Shown piece by piece: positions 9,117-18,486 of a stretch of DNA of 64,000 nucleotides. The first letter of the stretch is position 1; each line of letters starts with the position of its first letter. The position numbers and the translations under genes are program-made. The notes below the pieces were generated by a model. It did not search any database, was not told the origin of the DNA, and was given only the letters and a program-made list of their open reading frames with translations. This stretch comes from Halomonas sp. UBA3074 (GTDB taxonomy: Bacteria; Pseudomonadota; Gammaproteobacteria; Pseudomonadales; Halomonadaceae), in the NCBI RefSeq assembly GCF_002366715.1, contig NZ_DFBS01000012.1:214625-278624 (forward strand), in the 5' to 3' direction.

Positions 9117-9980
9117 TCAAACGTCGTAGCCTGCTTCTCGAGCAAGCGTCGTATTAGCCTTTAACCAACCGTCGATGTGGCCGCAATCAAAGGTACGACC
9201 ATTCATTCGAAAAGCTTGAACCGGTTTATCTTCCTTCATCAATCGGTCAATGGCATCGGTGAGTTGAATTTCGTTTCCTGCACCAGGCGGTTGGTCGCTT
9301 AACAGTTCCATTATTCGAAATGGCAGCACATAACGGCCGATGACAGAGAGCCGTGAAGGCGCATCGTTGGGCTTTGGCTTTTCCACTACGCCGCGCATAT
9401 TAGCGCTTTCCCCCGCCTGGGGTTCGTTGCCTCCACAATCGACAATGCCGTAGCGGTAGACTTCTTCTTCGGGGACAGCTTCCACCATTATTTGCGCCGC
9501 TCGGCTGGTTTCCCAGCGAGTGACCATAACGCCAAGGTCACAACTATTAGCGCCGGGCTGGGGTTTAACCAATACATCCGGCAGGATAACGGCGAAGGGC
9601 TCGTCCTTTTCTAACAGATGTGCTGCGCAATAAATAGCGTGCCCCAACCCTTGGGCGTTTGGCTGGCGCACGCTGGTAATCCTTAATGACGGTGGCGCAA
9701 TGGATGCTAAGGTCTTCAGCAAATCATCTTTGCCTTTGCTGGCTAATGCGTCTTCTAACTCCGCATGGGCATCGAAATGGTCTTCTATCGCCGACTTTCC
9801 AGAACGGGTGACGAGAATAATTTCGTTTATTCCCGCGGCTAAGGCCTCTTCTACCACATGTTGAATAAGTGGCCGGTCGACCACAGGCACCATTTCCTTA
9901 GGGATCGATTTGCTAATGGGTAATAGGCGGGTACCAAAACCCGCTACCGGTATAATCGCTTTTCGCACCTGCGTCATCAT
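9117..9980 (-). CDS. galU: UTP-glucose-1-phosphate uridylyltransferase
   Basis: Makes UDP-glucose from UTP and glucose-1-phosphate in the cytoplasm, feeding LPS, capsule and osmolyte synthesis. The nucleotide-binding start IPVAGFGTRLLP, the KEMVPVVDRPLIQ segment and the later VEKPKP are typical of GalU. I place the start at ATG 9980 (MMTQVRKAIIP), six bases after AAGGA and 23 bases beyond the pgi stop, giving 287 residues; a longer frame from 10013 would overlap pgi and lacks a ribosome site. Last gene of the minus-strand sugar set. Confidence 0.95.
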   Translation of the reverse strand: MMTQVRKAIIPVAGFGTRLLPISKSIPKEMVPVVDRPLIQHVVEEALAAGINEIILVTRSGKSAIEDHFDAHAELEDALASKGKDDLLKTLASIAPPSLRITSVRQPNAQGLGHAIYCAAHLLEKDEPFAVILPDVLVKPQPGANSCDLGVMVTRWETSRAAQIMVEAVPEEEVYRYGIVDCGGNEPQAGESANMRGVVEKPKPNDAPSRLSVIGRYVLPFRIMELLSDQPPGAGNEIQLTDAIDRLMKEDKPVQAFRMNGRTFDCGHIDGWLKANTTLAREAGYDV

Positions 9981-10003
9981 CTGATTCCTTGATCGTGTCT
10001 TTA

Positions 10004-11674
10004 CTAACGCCATTCAACCAATTTGTTTAACAACTGTTGGGTACTAGGGTCTTTTACCAAGCTTTGCTCCAAAGCATTACCTGACAGTACGTTAAACAGA
10101 CTTGTTGCCAATTGCTTCCCTAACTCCACGCCCGGTTGATCGAACGGATTTAGGTTCCATAGCACTGACTGTACAAACACTTTATGCTCGTAGAGTGCCA
10201 GCAACGCGCCTAAGCTCCAAGCATCTAACTGTTTCATGAGTAGCAGCGAATTAGGCTGGTTCCCGCGATACCCCTGTGCCATGTGCCCTCGTAAGGCGGT
10301 TGGAATGGCATCATCCCCCAAGGCAAACAGCTGTGCCTGAGCCAGGCAATTGGCGAGCGTCAATTGCTCCTGAGCGGCTAGCGAATCGCACACCGTCTGC
10401 GGAGCTTCAACTTCGCGCCGCGCCACGGCGACAAAATCAGCACTAACGGTATGCCCACCCTGATGTAGCAATTGGTAAAACGCATGCTGCGCATTGGGTC
10501 CTACATCGCCCCAAATAATAGGGCAGGTGGCGTGCGTGACAGAACGACCATCCAAACACACGCTTTTACCATTCGATTCCATCTCTAGCTGCTGCAAATA
10601 GGCAGGTAAACTTTTCAGCCGAGCATCATAAGGCAGTACGGCATGGGTGGGGATGTTCAGAAACTGGCAATTCCAAGCGCCTACCAGCGCCACTAACGTC
10701 GGTAAATTTTCCATCAATGGCGTTTCCATGAAGTGTCGATCCATGGAATGAGCCCCCGCCAGCAGTGCGTCAAAACACTCCATGCCGAGTTGCATTGCCA
10801 CGCTGACACCAATGGGCGACCACAACGAAAAACGCCCGCCAATCCACTCTTTAAAAATTAACTGGTGCTCGGTAGGAATACCAAACTCAGACATTTTTTC
10901 AGGTTTGGCGGATACGCCCACTAATTGATGGCGACATACCGTGGGCACATCAATTTCAAGCGCCTCACTTAGCCACGCCAACGCTGTACGCAAATTAAAT
11001 TGCGTGTCGGCAGTGGTAAATGATTTTGACGCCAATACCAGTAATGTCGTAGCGGGAGCGAGACGCTCCATCAATGGCAGCAGCTGCGCGCCATCCATGC
11101 TAGAAACATAATGAACATTGATACGTTTTTGGCTTGGGCTGTCTGCTAGCGCCTCACTGATCATTTTTGGCCCTAAATCTGAGCCACCTACGCCAATATG
11201 CACCACATCAGTGATTGCCTGCCCCGTCGCGCCAAACCAGTTAGCGTCATGCAAGCGTTCGACCAGGGCCGTTAGGCGGGCACGCTGAGACTGGCAAAAT
11301 GCCACCGCTTCCTCCATGCCTTCTGGCGGCGCTGTATCAGCTGGCCAGCGTGCTGCCATATGCAGCGCAGATCGACGCTCAGATGCGTTTACCATGGCTC
11401 CAGCAAATAACGCATGGCGTTTCGACTCCAGCCCACAGCTGTGCGCCCAATCCACTAATAACGAAAGCGTTTCTGATGTAATGCGTTGCTTACTGAGGTC
11501 GAGGTAAAGCGGACCTAGTGTAAAAGCCAAGGCGGTTGCACGGTGACAGGCAGCATCCGAATCGCCACCGATTAAATCGCTAAGGGACTGCGCCTGTAAA
11601 TGTTCCGCATGTGCTTCTAAAGCGTTGACGGGTGTATAAACACGTGACAACCGTTGTGGTGATGATGTGTACAT
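10004..11674 (-). CDS. pgi: Glucose-6-phosphate isomerase
   Basis: Interconverts glucose-6-phosphate and fructose-6-phosphate, joining glycolysis with the UDP-glucose and glucosamine branches encoded next to it. SIS-type sugar-phosphate motifs are visible: VHIGVGGSDLGP, LASKSFTT, and GGRFSLWSPIG followed near the end by NPFDQPGVELGK. The ATG at 11674 follows GGAGG at good spacing and gives 556 residues, close to the usual ~549; the frame continues 32 codons upstream but without support. It lies between galU and pgm on the same strand. Confidence 0.95.
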   Translation of the reverse strand: MYTSSPQRLSRVYTPVNALEAHAEHLQAQSLSDLIGGDSDAACHRATALAFTLGPLYLDLSKQRITSETLSLLVDWAHSCGLESKRHALFAGAMVNASERRSALHMAARWPADTAPPEGMEEAVAFCQSQRARLTALVERLHDANWFGATGQAITDVVHIGVGGSDLGPKMISEALADSPSQKRINVHYVSSMDGAQLLPLMERLAPATTLLVLASKSFTTADTQFNLRTALAWLSEALEIDVPTVCRHQLVGVSAKPEKMSEFGIPTEHQLIFKEWIGGRFSLWSPIGVSVAMQLGMECFDALLAGAHSMDRHFMETPLMENLPTLVALVGAWNCQFLNIPTHAVLPYDARLKSLPAYLQQLEMESNGKSVCLDGRSVTHATCPIIWGDVGPNAQHAFYQLLHQGGHTVSADFVAVARREVEAPQTVCDSLAAQEQLTLANCLAQAQLFALGDDAIPTALRGHMAQGYRGNQPNSLLLMKQLDAWSLGALLALYEHKVFVQSVLWNLNPFDQPGVELGKQLATSLFNVLSGNALEQSLVKDPSTQQLLNKLVEWR

Positions 11675-11824
11675 TCGTTCCTCCGTGAACTCGCATACTC
11701 TAATGGGAAAAGCCTGCTGTATTACTTCATATGGTAATAAAGCAAGCTTTACGCCATGAAGCGCCATCAAGCACTTTATTTAATAATAGACAAACAGATA
11801 GCGCGCAATATGAATCTTCTGGTA

Positions 11825-13417
11825 CTACTTCAATACACGCGCTAATAGCGATTTTGCGTTTTCGATGAGCTCATCTAAATGTTGTTCGCCTTTGAAGCTC
11901 TCCGCGTAAATTTTATAAAGCGATTCGGTGCCACTGGGACGAGCTGCAAACCAGCCACTATCGGTCGTTACTTTGATGCCACCAATGGCTGCCCCATTAC
12001 CCGGTGCAGCCACTAGGACCGCTGTAATTGCATCACCGGCCAAGCTAGCTTCATTGATACTCTCAGCACTGAGGTTTTTAAATGCTGCCTTTTCTTCGGC
12101 TGAACAAGCAGTATCAACGCGCTTATAAAACGGCACACCAAAGCGCTCGGTCAGTGTTTGAAAGTATTCACTAGGCGTTTTACCGGTGACTGCCATGATT
12201 TCGGCAGCCAGTAAGCACATCACGATGCCATCTTTATCGGTGGACCATGCCCTGCCATCGCGAGTCAGCAAACTCGCACCAGCACTCTCCTCGCCTCCAA
12301 ATGCCAACCAACCTTCATGCAGTCCCTCGACAAACCACTTAAAACCAACGGGCACTTCATAAAGCTCGCGACCATGAGCAGCCACTAAACGGTCGATCAT
12401 CGAAGACGACACCAGCGTTTTGCCAATTTTTAGCGTTGCGGCCCACTCAGGACGATGGGTGATTAAGTAATCGATACACACCGCTAAAAAATGGTTCGGA
12501 TTCATTAAGCCGTTGGCGTCCACAATGCCATGACGATCCGCATCAGGGTCATTACCAAAGGCAATATCGAACCGGTCTTTAATCTTAAGCAAATTCGCCA
12601 TCGCCGCCGGGCTCGAACAGTCCATACGCGTCTTGCCATCGTGGTCCGGCGGCATAAACGCAAAATTGGCATCAATAACCGTATTCACTACTTCAATATT
12701 GAGGTTGTAGTGTGCGGTGATAGCCTGCCAAACCGGCAAAGCCGTGCCCCCCATTGGGTCGGCGCCCAGCGTCAGGTTCGCCTGCTGAATCGCTGCAATA
12801 TCCACCACCTCGGCCAACTGGGCGACATAGTGGGCTGTAAAGTCGTACTGCTGAGCATGCGCTAGCGCCTGCTTGACTGGCACTGTAGGCACATCGGTTA
12901 AATTTCTCAGCAGATAGGCATTTGCACGTAGTTCAATCCAGCTAGTGATATCCGTTTCAGCGGGCCCACCGTGGTGGGGGTTGTACTTGATGCCGCCATC
13001 TTCTGGCGGGTTGTGAGACGGCGTGATAATTAAGCCGTCTGCCAGTCCTGCGCTAGGCGATCCCAGCCCGTGATGACGATTGAGCTGCAAAATAGCATGG
13101 CTAACCAGCGGTGTAGCGGTGTATCCGTGCCCTTTTTCAATAAACACAGGCACATTATTAGCCGCTAACACTTGAAGCGCGCACTCCCAGGCAGGTCGTG
13201 AAAGCGCATGGGTGTCAAAGCCCAAAAAAAGCGGCCCTTGATAGTCCGCTTCGCGCCGGTAATCGACCACCGCCTGAGTGATAGCAAATATATGCGCTTG
13301 ATTAAATGTACGCTCAATAGAACGGCCACGATGGCCGGATGTGCCAAACGCTACGCGTTCTGCAGGTTCGTTAGCGTTCGGTGTTTCATCGTAAAAAGCC
13401 TTCGTGACAGCATCCAT
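11825..13417 (-). CDS. pgm: Phosphoglucomutase (alpha-D-glucose specific)
   Basis: Converts glucose-6-phosphate to glucose-1-phosphate, the substrate of GalU. The 530-residue protein shows the phosphoserine loop TPSHNPPEDGG, the metal loop GNDPDADRHG, a GGEESAG sugar-binding loop and the C-terminal phosphate-binding RPSGTE. GGGAGA precedes the ATG at 13417. With pgi upstream of it metabolically and galU downstream, the neighbouring genes encode the whole route from fructose-6-phosphate to UDP-glucose. Confidence 0.95.
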   Translation of the reverse strand: MDAVTKAFYDETPNANEPAERVAFGTSGHRGRSIERTFNQAHIFAITQAVVDYRREADYQGPLFLGFDTHALSRPAWECALQVLAANNVPVFIEKGHGYTATPLVSHAILQLNRHHGLGSPSAGLADGLIITPSHNPPEDGGIKYNPHHGGPAETDITSWIELRANAYLLRNLTDVPTVPVKQALAHAQQYDFTAHYVAQLAEVVDIAAIQQANLTLGADPMGGTALPVWQAITAHYNLNIEVVNTVIDANFAFMPPDHDGKTRMDCSSPAAMANLLKIKDRFDIAFGNDPDADRHGIVDANGLMNPNHFLAVCIDYLITHRPEWAATLKIGKTLVSSSMIDRLVAAHGRELYEVPVGFKWFVEGLHEGWLAFGGEESAGASLLTRDGRAWSTDKDGIVMCLLAAEIMAVTGKTPSEYFQTLTERFGVPFYKRVDTACSAEEKAAFKNLSAESINEASLAGDAITAVLVAAPGNGAAIGGIKVTTDSGWFAARPSGTESLYKIYAESFKGEQHLDELIENAKSLLARVLK

Positions 13418-13476
13418 TTGCGTCTCCCTCGCTTTATGTAGTCATAACACCGTGAATACGTGCTTACAGAAGCTTA

Positions 13477-14817
13477 TTAAGCGCTAAGCGCGTCTGCTAT
13501 TTGCTCGGCGCAGCGACGAGCCTGCTTGGCATCAATCGCTTCCACCATGACGCGAATCAACGGCTCGGTGCCTGATTTGCGCAACAACAACCTGCCATCT
13601 TGGCCTAGCTCGGCCTCGACTTGATTGACCACTGCTTTGATCTGGTCCTTTTCTAACGGATCCCCATCATTAGCATCACTGTAGCGCACATTGATGAGTG
13701 TTTGAGGTAGCTTTACCATGCCTTGCTTGCCATCGAACAGAATCGTTTCTTGTTGCAATAGACAGGTCATGACACGTAATGAGGCAATGATGGCATCCCC
13801 TGTTGAAGCGTGATCTAAGCTCAATAAGTGGCCAGACCCTTCTCCCCCCAGCCTCCAGCCTGTCGCTTTAAGCTGCTCCATCACATAGCGATCGCCGACC
13901 TTCGCGCGCAGAAAAGGAATCTCCAATCCTGCCAAGGCTTGCTCTAAACCCAAATTACTCATTTGAGTGCCTACCACACCCCCGGTATACCCAGAGGCCT
14001 TAGCATCTTTCGCCAGCAGGTAAAGAAGTTCATCACCATCGACAACGGTGCCGGTGTGATCGACCATCATCAATCGGTCAGCATCACCATCCAGTGCGAT
14101 ACCCAAGTCAGCTTGGTGCTCTAGTACCGCCGCTCTTAGGCTTTGCATAGACGTAGCACCGCAGTGCTCGTTAATGTTGATGCCGTTGGGCGTGGCATGA
14201 ATACTAATGAGCTCGGCGCCTAATTCACTATAGACGGCGGGCGCCACTCTATAGGCTGCACCGTTAGCCGAATCGACAACAATTTTCAGGCCGTTAAGGC
14301 TTAAGTGACCTGGCAGATTCGCTTTGCAGTACTCCGTATAACGACCTGCAGCATCATCAATGCGGCGTGCTTTACCTAATTTATCAGACCTGACACACGT
14401 CATACCGCCATCAATTGCTACCTGTAGCCAACGCTCGATTTCGTGCTCTTGTTGGTCGGTTAGCTTATGGCCGCCCTGGGCAAATATCTTGATGCCATTA
14501 TCGTCAAACGGGTTATGCGAAGCACTAATAACCACACCCGCATCGGCCCGGAAGGTAGAGGTCAAATAGGCAACACCCGGCGTGGGTAATGGGCCTACCA
14601 AAGCAACGTTCACACCCGCCGCTGAAAAACCTGCTTCTAACGCAGATTCCAGCATATAACCACTGGCGCGGGTGTCTTTCCCAATCAGTACTTCCTTAAC
14701 ACCCTCAGCGCCTAACACCTGCCCCGCCGCCCAACCAAGCTTCATAGCGAAATCAGGTGTCATTGGGAACTCGCCTACCCGGCCACGCACACCGTCAGTG
14801 CCGAAATATTTACGCAT
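13477..14817 (-). CDS. glmM: Phosphoglucosamine mutase
   Basis: Converts glucosamine-6-phosphate to glucosamine-1-phosphate on the way to UDP-GlcNAc for peptidoglycan and LPS. The 446-residue protein begins MRKYFGTDGVRG, has the phosphoserine loop ISASHNPFDDNG, the metal loop DGDADR and the C-terminal RKSGTEPL. In many gammaproteobacteria glmM sits after ftsH-folP; here it is with glmS and pgm, so it could be a second copy dedicated to surface polymer or the only one, moved. Confidence 0.93.
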   Translation of the reverse strand: MRKYFGTDGVRGRVGEFPMTPDFAMKLGWAAGQVLGAEGVKEVLIGKDTRASGYMLESALEAGFSAAGVNVALVGPLPTPGVAYLTSTFRADAGVVISASHNPFDDNGIKIFAQGGHKLTDQQEHEIERWLQVAIDGGMTCVRSDKLGKARRIDDAAGRYTEYCKANLPGHLSLNGLKIVVDSANGAAYRVAPAVYSELGAELISIHATPNGININEHCGATSMQSLRAAVLEHQADLGIALDGDADRLMMVDHTGTVVDGDELLYLLAKDAKASGYTGGVVGTQMSNLGLEQALAGLEIPFLRAKVGDRYVMEQLKATGWRLGGEGSGHLLSLDHASTGDAIIASLRVMTCLLQQETILFDGKQGMVKLPQTLINVRYSDANDGDPLEKDQIKAVVNQVEAELGQDGRLLLRKSGTEPLIRVMVEAIDAKQARRCAEQIADALSA

Positions 14818-14848
14818 TTTATATAAACCTATATAGCAAATGTTGGCC

Positions 14849-16702
14849 TTACTCTACGGTGACGCTCTTTGCGAGATTGCGCGGCTTATCCACATCGGTG
14901 CCTTTCACCAAGGCCACATGGTAGGAGAGCAGTTGCAATGCTACGACATGCAATACAGGCGAAAGTAAGCCGTAATGCTCTGGCATTTGCAGTACATGCA
15001 CGCCTTCGGAAGACTGCACCCGACTGCCGCCGTCAGCAAATACGTAAAGCTGGCCCCCACGGGCGCTCACTTCCTGCATGTTGGCTTTGAGCTTTTCCAG
15101 CATTTCATCGTTAGGGGCTACCACGACTACCGGCATTTCAGCATCGACCAATGCTAGGGGGCCATGCTTTAACTCGCCCGCTGGGTAGGCTTCGGCATGG
15201 ATATAGGAGATCTCTTTCAGTTTTAATGCACCTTCCAGCGCAATGGGATAGTGCCGCCCACGCCCCAGGAATAGTGCGTGATGCTTATTGGCGAAATGCA
15301 TCGACCAATTTTTAATGCTGGGTTCCAGTGCTAGTACTTTGTCCACGGCAATGGGCAAGTGCCTTAACTCATCCAGGTAGGCTTTTTCATCCGCGTCACT
15401 TAAGCGCTGGTTGGCTTTTGCCAGCAATAGGGTCAGCAGGAACAGTGCGCTTAGCTGAGTAGTAAATGCCTTAGTGGAGGCTACGCCAATTTCTGGACCA
15501 GCACGCGTAATGAACCGCAGAGAGGTTTCACGCACGATCGCCGATTCTGGCACATTGCAGATCGCCAAGGTATAAGCGTGCCCTTGGGATTTGGCATGGT
15601 GTAGCGCGGCGAGGGTATCGGCAGTTTCTCCCGATTGGGAGATGACCACTACCAGTTGTTTAGGATTGGGCACACTTTGCCGATAGCGGTACTCACTAGC
15701 GATTTCCACATTACAGGCAATACCCGCTAATTGCTCGATCCAATACTTGGCGGTCATGCCCGCATAGCTCGAGGTGCCACAAGCAATGATCAGCACCGAG
15801 TCTATCTGTTGAAATATGTCAGCAGCCTCGGCTCCAAAGATGCCTGGCTGTAGCTGGCCTGCCCCACTAATCATCTCGAGCGTATTGCTCAGTGCCTGAG
15901 GCTGCTCGAAGATTTCCTTCTGCATGTAGTGATTGTAATCACCCAACTCTACCGCATTGGCATTCAAGCTAGAGGTAATCACTTCTGTTTGGGTAGGCTG
16001 ACCGATTCTATCGACCACGGCTACTGCATCGCGGCTTAATCGGGCAACATCCCCATTCTCCAAATACATCATCCGCTTCGTAACGGATAACAAGGCAGAA
16101 GCGTCCGAGGCAGCGTAGTGACCATCCTCTGCAATACCGAGCATTAAGGGAGAACCTTCCCGGGCCACCACTACGCAATCAGGTTCTTCCTCTGAAATAG
16201 CGGCCAGAGCGAAGGCGCCTTTTAAATGCACCACGGCACACTGAACGGCGGAAAACAGGTTTTCAGCAGGCTCGCCAATCTGACCTTTAAAGCAAGCCTG
16301 AATCAGATGGGCAATGGTTTCGGTGTCGGTATCAGAGGTAAATTCGTAGCCGAATCCCTGCAGTTTTTCGCGCAAAGATTCGTAATTCTCAATAATGCCG
16401 TTATGCACAACCGCCAAGCCACCCGAAATATGGGGATGGGCGTTTCGCTCGGCAGGAACACCGTGGGTAGCCCAGCGTGTATGTGCAATGCCCACATTTC
16501 CGTGCAAGCTTTCTTGGGCGACCTTATTGGCTAACTCAACCACGCGCCCCTTGGAGCGCGCACGCTGCAAGCCATTGAAGCTCTCGCTATCAAGCAGGGC
16601 CAAGCCCGCCGAGTCATAGCCGCGGTACTCCAGTGTTGCCAATCCTTCCAATAAGAAAGGCGTGCTATCCTTTGCGCTAACCGCGCCGACAATGCCGCAC
16701 AT
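14849..16702 (-). CDS. glmS: Glutamine-fructose-6-phosphate aminotransferase (isomerizing)
   Basis: Makes glucosamine-6-phosphate from fructose-6-phosphate and glutamine, the first committed step to amino sugars. Cys2 after the initiator Met is the glutaminase nucleophile (MCGIVGAV); THTRWATHG-like HTRWATHG and GNVGIAHTRW lie in the glutaminase domain, and two SIS domains follow with IACGTSSYAG and LGRGRHYPIALEGALKLKE. It ends in KSVTVE, typical of GlmS. The 617 residues are slightly longer than the usual ~610. It is the first gene of the minus-strand set, 31 bases before glmM. Confidence 0.95.
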   Translation of the reverse strand: MCGIVGAVSAKDSTPFLLEGLATLEYRGYDSAGLALLDSESFNGLQRARSKGRVVELANKVAQESLHGNVGIAHTRWATHGVPAERNAHPHISGGLAVVHNGIIENYESLREKLQGFGYEFTSDTDTETIAHLIQACFKGQIGEPAENLFSAVQCAVVHLKGAFALAAISEEEPDCVVVAREGSPLMLGIAEDGHYAASDASALLSVTKRMMYLENGDVARLSRDAVAVVDRIGQPTQTEVITSSLNANAVELGDYNHYMQKEIFEQPQALSNTLEMISGAGQLQPGIFGAEAADIFQQIDSVLIIACGTSSYAGMTAKYWIEQLAGIACNVEIASEYRYRQSVPNPKQLVVVISQSGETADTLAALHHAKSQGHAYTLAICNVPESAIVRETSLRFITRAGPEIGVASTKAFTTQLSALFLLTLLLAKANQRLSDADEKAYLDELRHLPIAVDKVLALEPSIKNWSMHFANKHHALFLGRGRHYPIALEGALKLKEISYIHAEAYPAGELKHGPLALVDAEMPVVVVAPNDEMLEKLKANMQEVSARGGQLYVFADGGSRVQSSEGVHVLQMPEHYGLLSPVLHVVALQLLSYHVALVKGTDVDKPRNLAKSVTVE

Positions 16703-17052
16703 AATGCTTCCATAGGTAGCTTTTGGTTAAAAAATAACACCCAATGTATACAAATGTAAACATTAAAGTTAGGTATCTAGAATAATACCCCGTATGTCCG
16801 CAGGCAAGATAGTGTGCCTAGAAGCAAAAAGCTGACCACAAGGAACTGATCTGCAGTAGAGAATTTAACGGTTAAGTGCACTTTTTACTTTGAACCTCTT
16901 ACACGCTTTACCCGCCTATTCAAAACCGATTTAACGTCTTAGATAGTAAAAATATTATCAGATAACAATTAATAAAGAAGAGTGCTTTTCCCTCACTACC
17001 TATTTATTAATAGTTACGCTGTTATTAATAACTGAAAATACATCTTATCAAA
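16703..17052. other. AT-rich intergenic region before glmS
   Basis: The stretch between the porin terminator and the glmS start is AT-rich with no supported reading frame. The only candidate signal I can describe is the promoter at 16779-16807. Confidence 0.4.
16779..16807 (-). promoter_or_regulatory. Candidate sigma-70 promoter of glmS
   Basis: On the minus strand TTGCCT and TATTCT are separated by 17 bp, about 77 bases before the glmS ATG, in the AT-rich region following the porin gene. It would drive glmS and perhaps glmM-pgm-pgi-galU. Confidence 0.4.
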
Positions 17053-17082
17053 TAAAAAAACCGGCCTCATAAGAGGCCGGTT
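17053..17082 (-). terminator. Rho-independent terminator of the porin gene
   Basis: An 8-bp GC-rich stem (CCGGCCTC / GAGGCCGG, loop ATAA) extended by A-T pairs is followed on the minus strand by a run of seven T, about 50 bases after the porin stop. Confidence 0.9.
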
Positions 17083-17134
17083 CTATTGATTCTGCTAGGC
17101 AGTTAACCCTTCAAGCGTGGTAGTTAAACCAAGC

Positions 17135-18226
17135 TTAGAAGTGGTAACGTGCGCCAGTCAGCCAGTAAACGTCTTCTTTAAGTGCATCGATATTGTCGTC
17201 AACGCTGGATTCATCGCTGCTGAAGCTTGAATCGCCATCGGCGACTTCAACGAACACGTCAAAGTTGCTGGATACTTTGTAGTAAGAGCCTGCGGCCCAT
17301 GCGTGGCGGGTCTCGTCACTATCACTGTCTACATTGTAGTAATCAGCAGTAAACGCCCAAGGGCCAGTGGTGAAGGTGCCACCCAGACCTACTTTATCAT
17401 AACCGTTTTCGCCAGTAGCGCTCGGTGTATAATCGGCATTTTCATCACGAGTCTCGTAACCAAGACGCATAGAGAACTGGTCGGTAAAGTCGTATGAACC
17501 GATCAAGCCGTACAGCACTTCGTCGTTGCCGCCGCCTTCTTCAATGTCGTCTACAAAACCTAGACCAAGAGTAACGGGGCCTTGCGCGTAACGAACACCA
17601 CCTTGTGCAGCTACTTCAGTACCTTGACCTGGCTCTTCAGTTACACCGGGTGCCGCTTCAACACCACGGTCGCTATAGTGCTTGCCCTGCAAGAAGACGG
17701 TGAAACCGCTCAGGTCAGGCGTGTAGTAACCGATCGAGTCACCACGTGACTGTTTCGGGTGACCAGCGAATTCTAAACCACGGTCGATGTAAACATAGAA
17801 CGGCAGAGAAACGAACTGGTTGTAGAAGGAGTCAAAGTTACCACCCTGGAAAGTACCGAACTGGTCGCTTTGCAGACCGAGGTAGCTCTGACGAACTTCT
17901 TTAAAGCCGGTGTTGCCGTTGCCGCTAGGACCGGTACGCTCATCACCGTCGAAACGCCACTCTAAACGACCGAAAGCAGTCAAGTCGCGAGAAACTTCGT
18001 GGCTCATGCGTAGACCAAGGCGAGAATAAACATCAACAAAGTCAGCATCGGTATTAATACGATTACCGTCGCTATTATACTCAGGGCCGCCACCGGCGAT
18101 ACCCATAGCGATACGGCCATAGACGTCCAGCTTGGTGCCGTCTTGGTCATAAACAGTTGCAGCTTGGGCTGCAGCTGAGGCGCCCAGGGCGCCAACGATA
18201 GCAGTCGCTAAAAGTGTTTTTTTCAT
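17135..18226 (-). CDS. Outer-membrane general porin
   Basis: A 363-residue beta-barrel porin of the Gram-negative OmpC/Porin_4 type. A signal peptide MKKTLLATAIVGALGA ends at AQA, about residue 22, followed by the mature start TVYDQDGTKLDVYGR. The sequence shows alternating strands, strongly acidic loops and the C-terminal GARYHF with the terminal Phe needed by the BAM machinery. Many Asp and Glu residues fit a halophile. It is monocistronic with its own terminator, and a leader of about 250 bases holds a small hairpin. Solute specificity cannot be told. Confidence 0.9.
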   Translation of the reverse strand: MKKTLLATAIVGALGASAAAQAATVYDQDGTKLDVYGRIAMGIAGGGPEYNSDGNRINTDADFVDVYSRLGLRMSHEVSRDLTAFGRLEWRFDGDERTGPSGNGNTGFKEVRQSYLGLQSDQFGTFQGGNFDSFYNQFVSLPFYVYIDRGLEFAGHPKQSRGDSIGYYTPDLSGFTVFLQGKHYSDRGVEAAPGVTEEPGQGTEVAAQGGVRYAQGPVTLGLGFVDDIEEGGGNDEVLYGLIGSYDFTDQFSMRLGYETRDENADYTPSATGENGYDKVGLGGTFTTGPWAFTADYYNVDSDSDETRHAWAAGSYYKVSSNFDVFVEVADGDSSFSSDESSVDDNIDALKEDVYWLTGARYHF

Positions 18227-18320
18227 GATGTAAGTTCCTTAACTCGTATACTGTTTCGATCGTTGCTGCTCGGCTCTTGATGAGACGGCAGATGGCTTGC
18301 GGGCCATGCTCTTTTCCCAT

Positions 18321-18338
18321 CCTCCGTTTTTCCGGAGG
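18321..18338 (-). promoter_or_regulatory. Hairpin in the porin leader
   Basis: CCTCCG and CGGAGG pair around a 6-base loop about 100 bases upstream of the porin ATG. There is no T-run on the minus strand, so it is more likely a leader structure than a terminator. Confidence 0.3.
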
Positions 18339-18486
18339 TATGCGGCATGTCCTCAACTAAGCCTTGTTATAGTCCAATGCTCGCAGGACAAACTCTATAC
18401 CGGGATTCCAGGGAACGCAATAGAAAAAAACAGTGTTTTCTTACTATTTATGCTTTTTTATGGAACCCTAGCCTTTCGGCTTGGTC

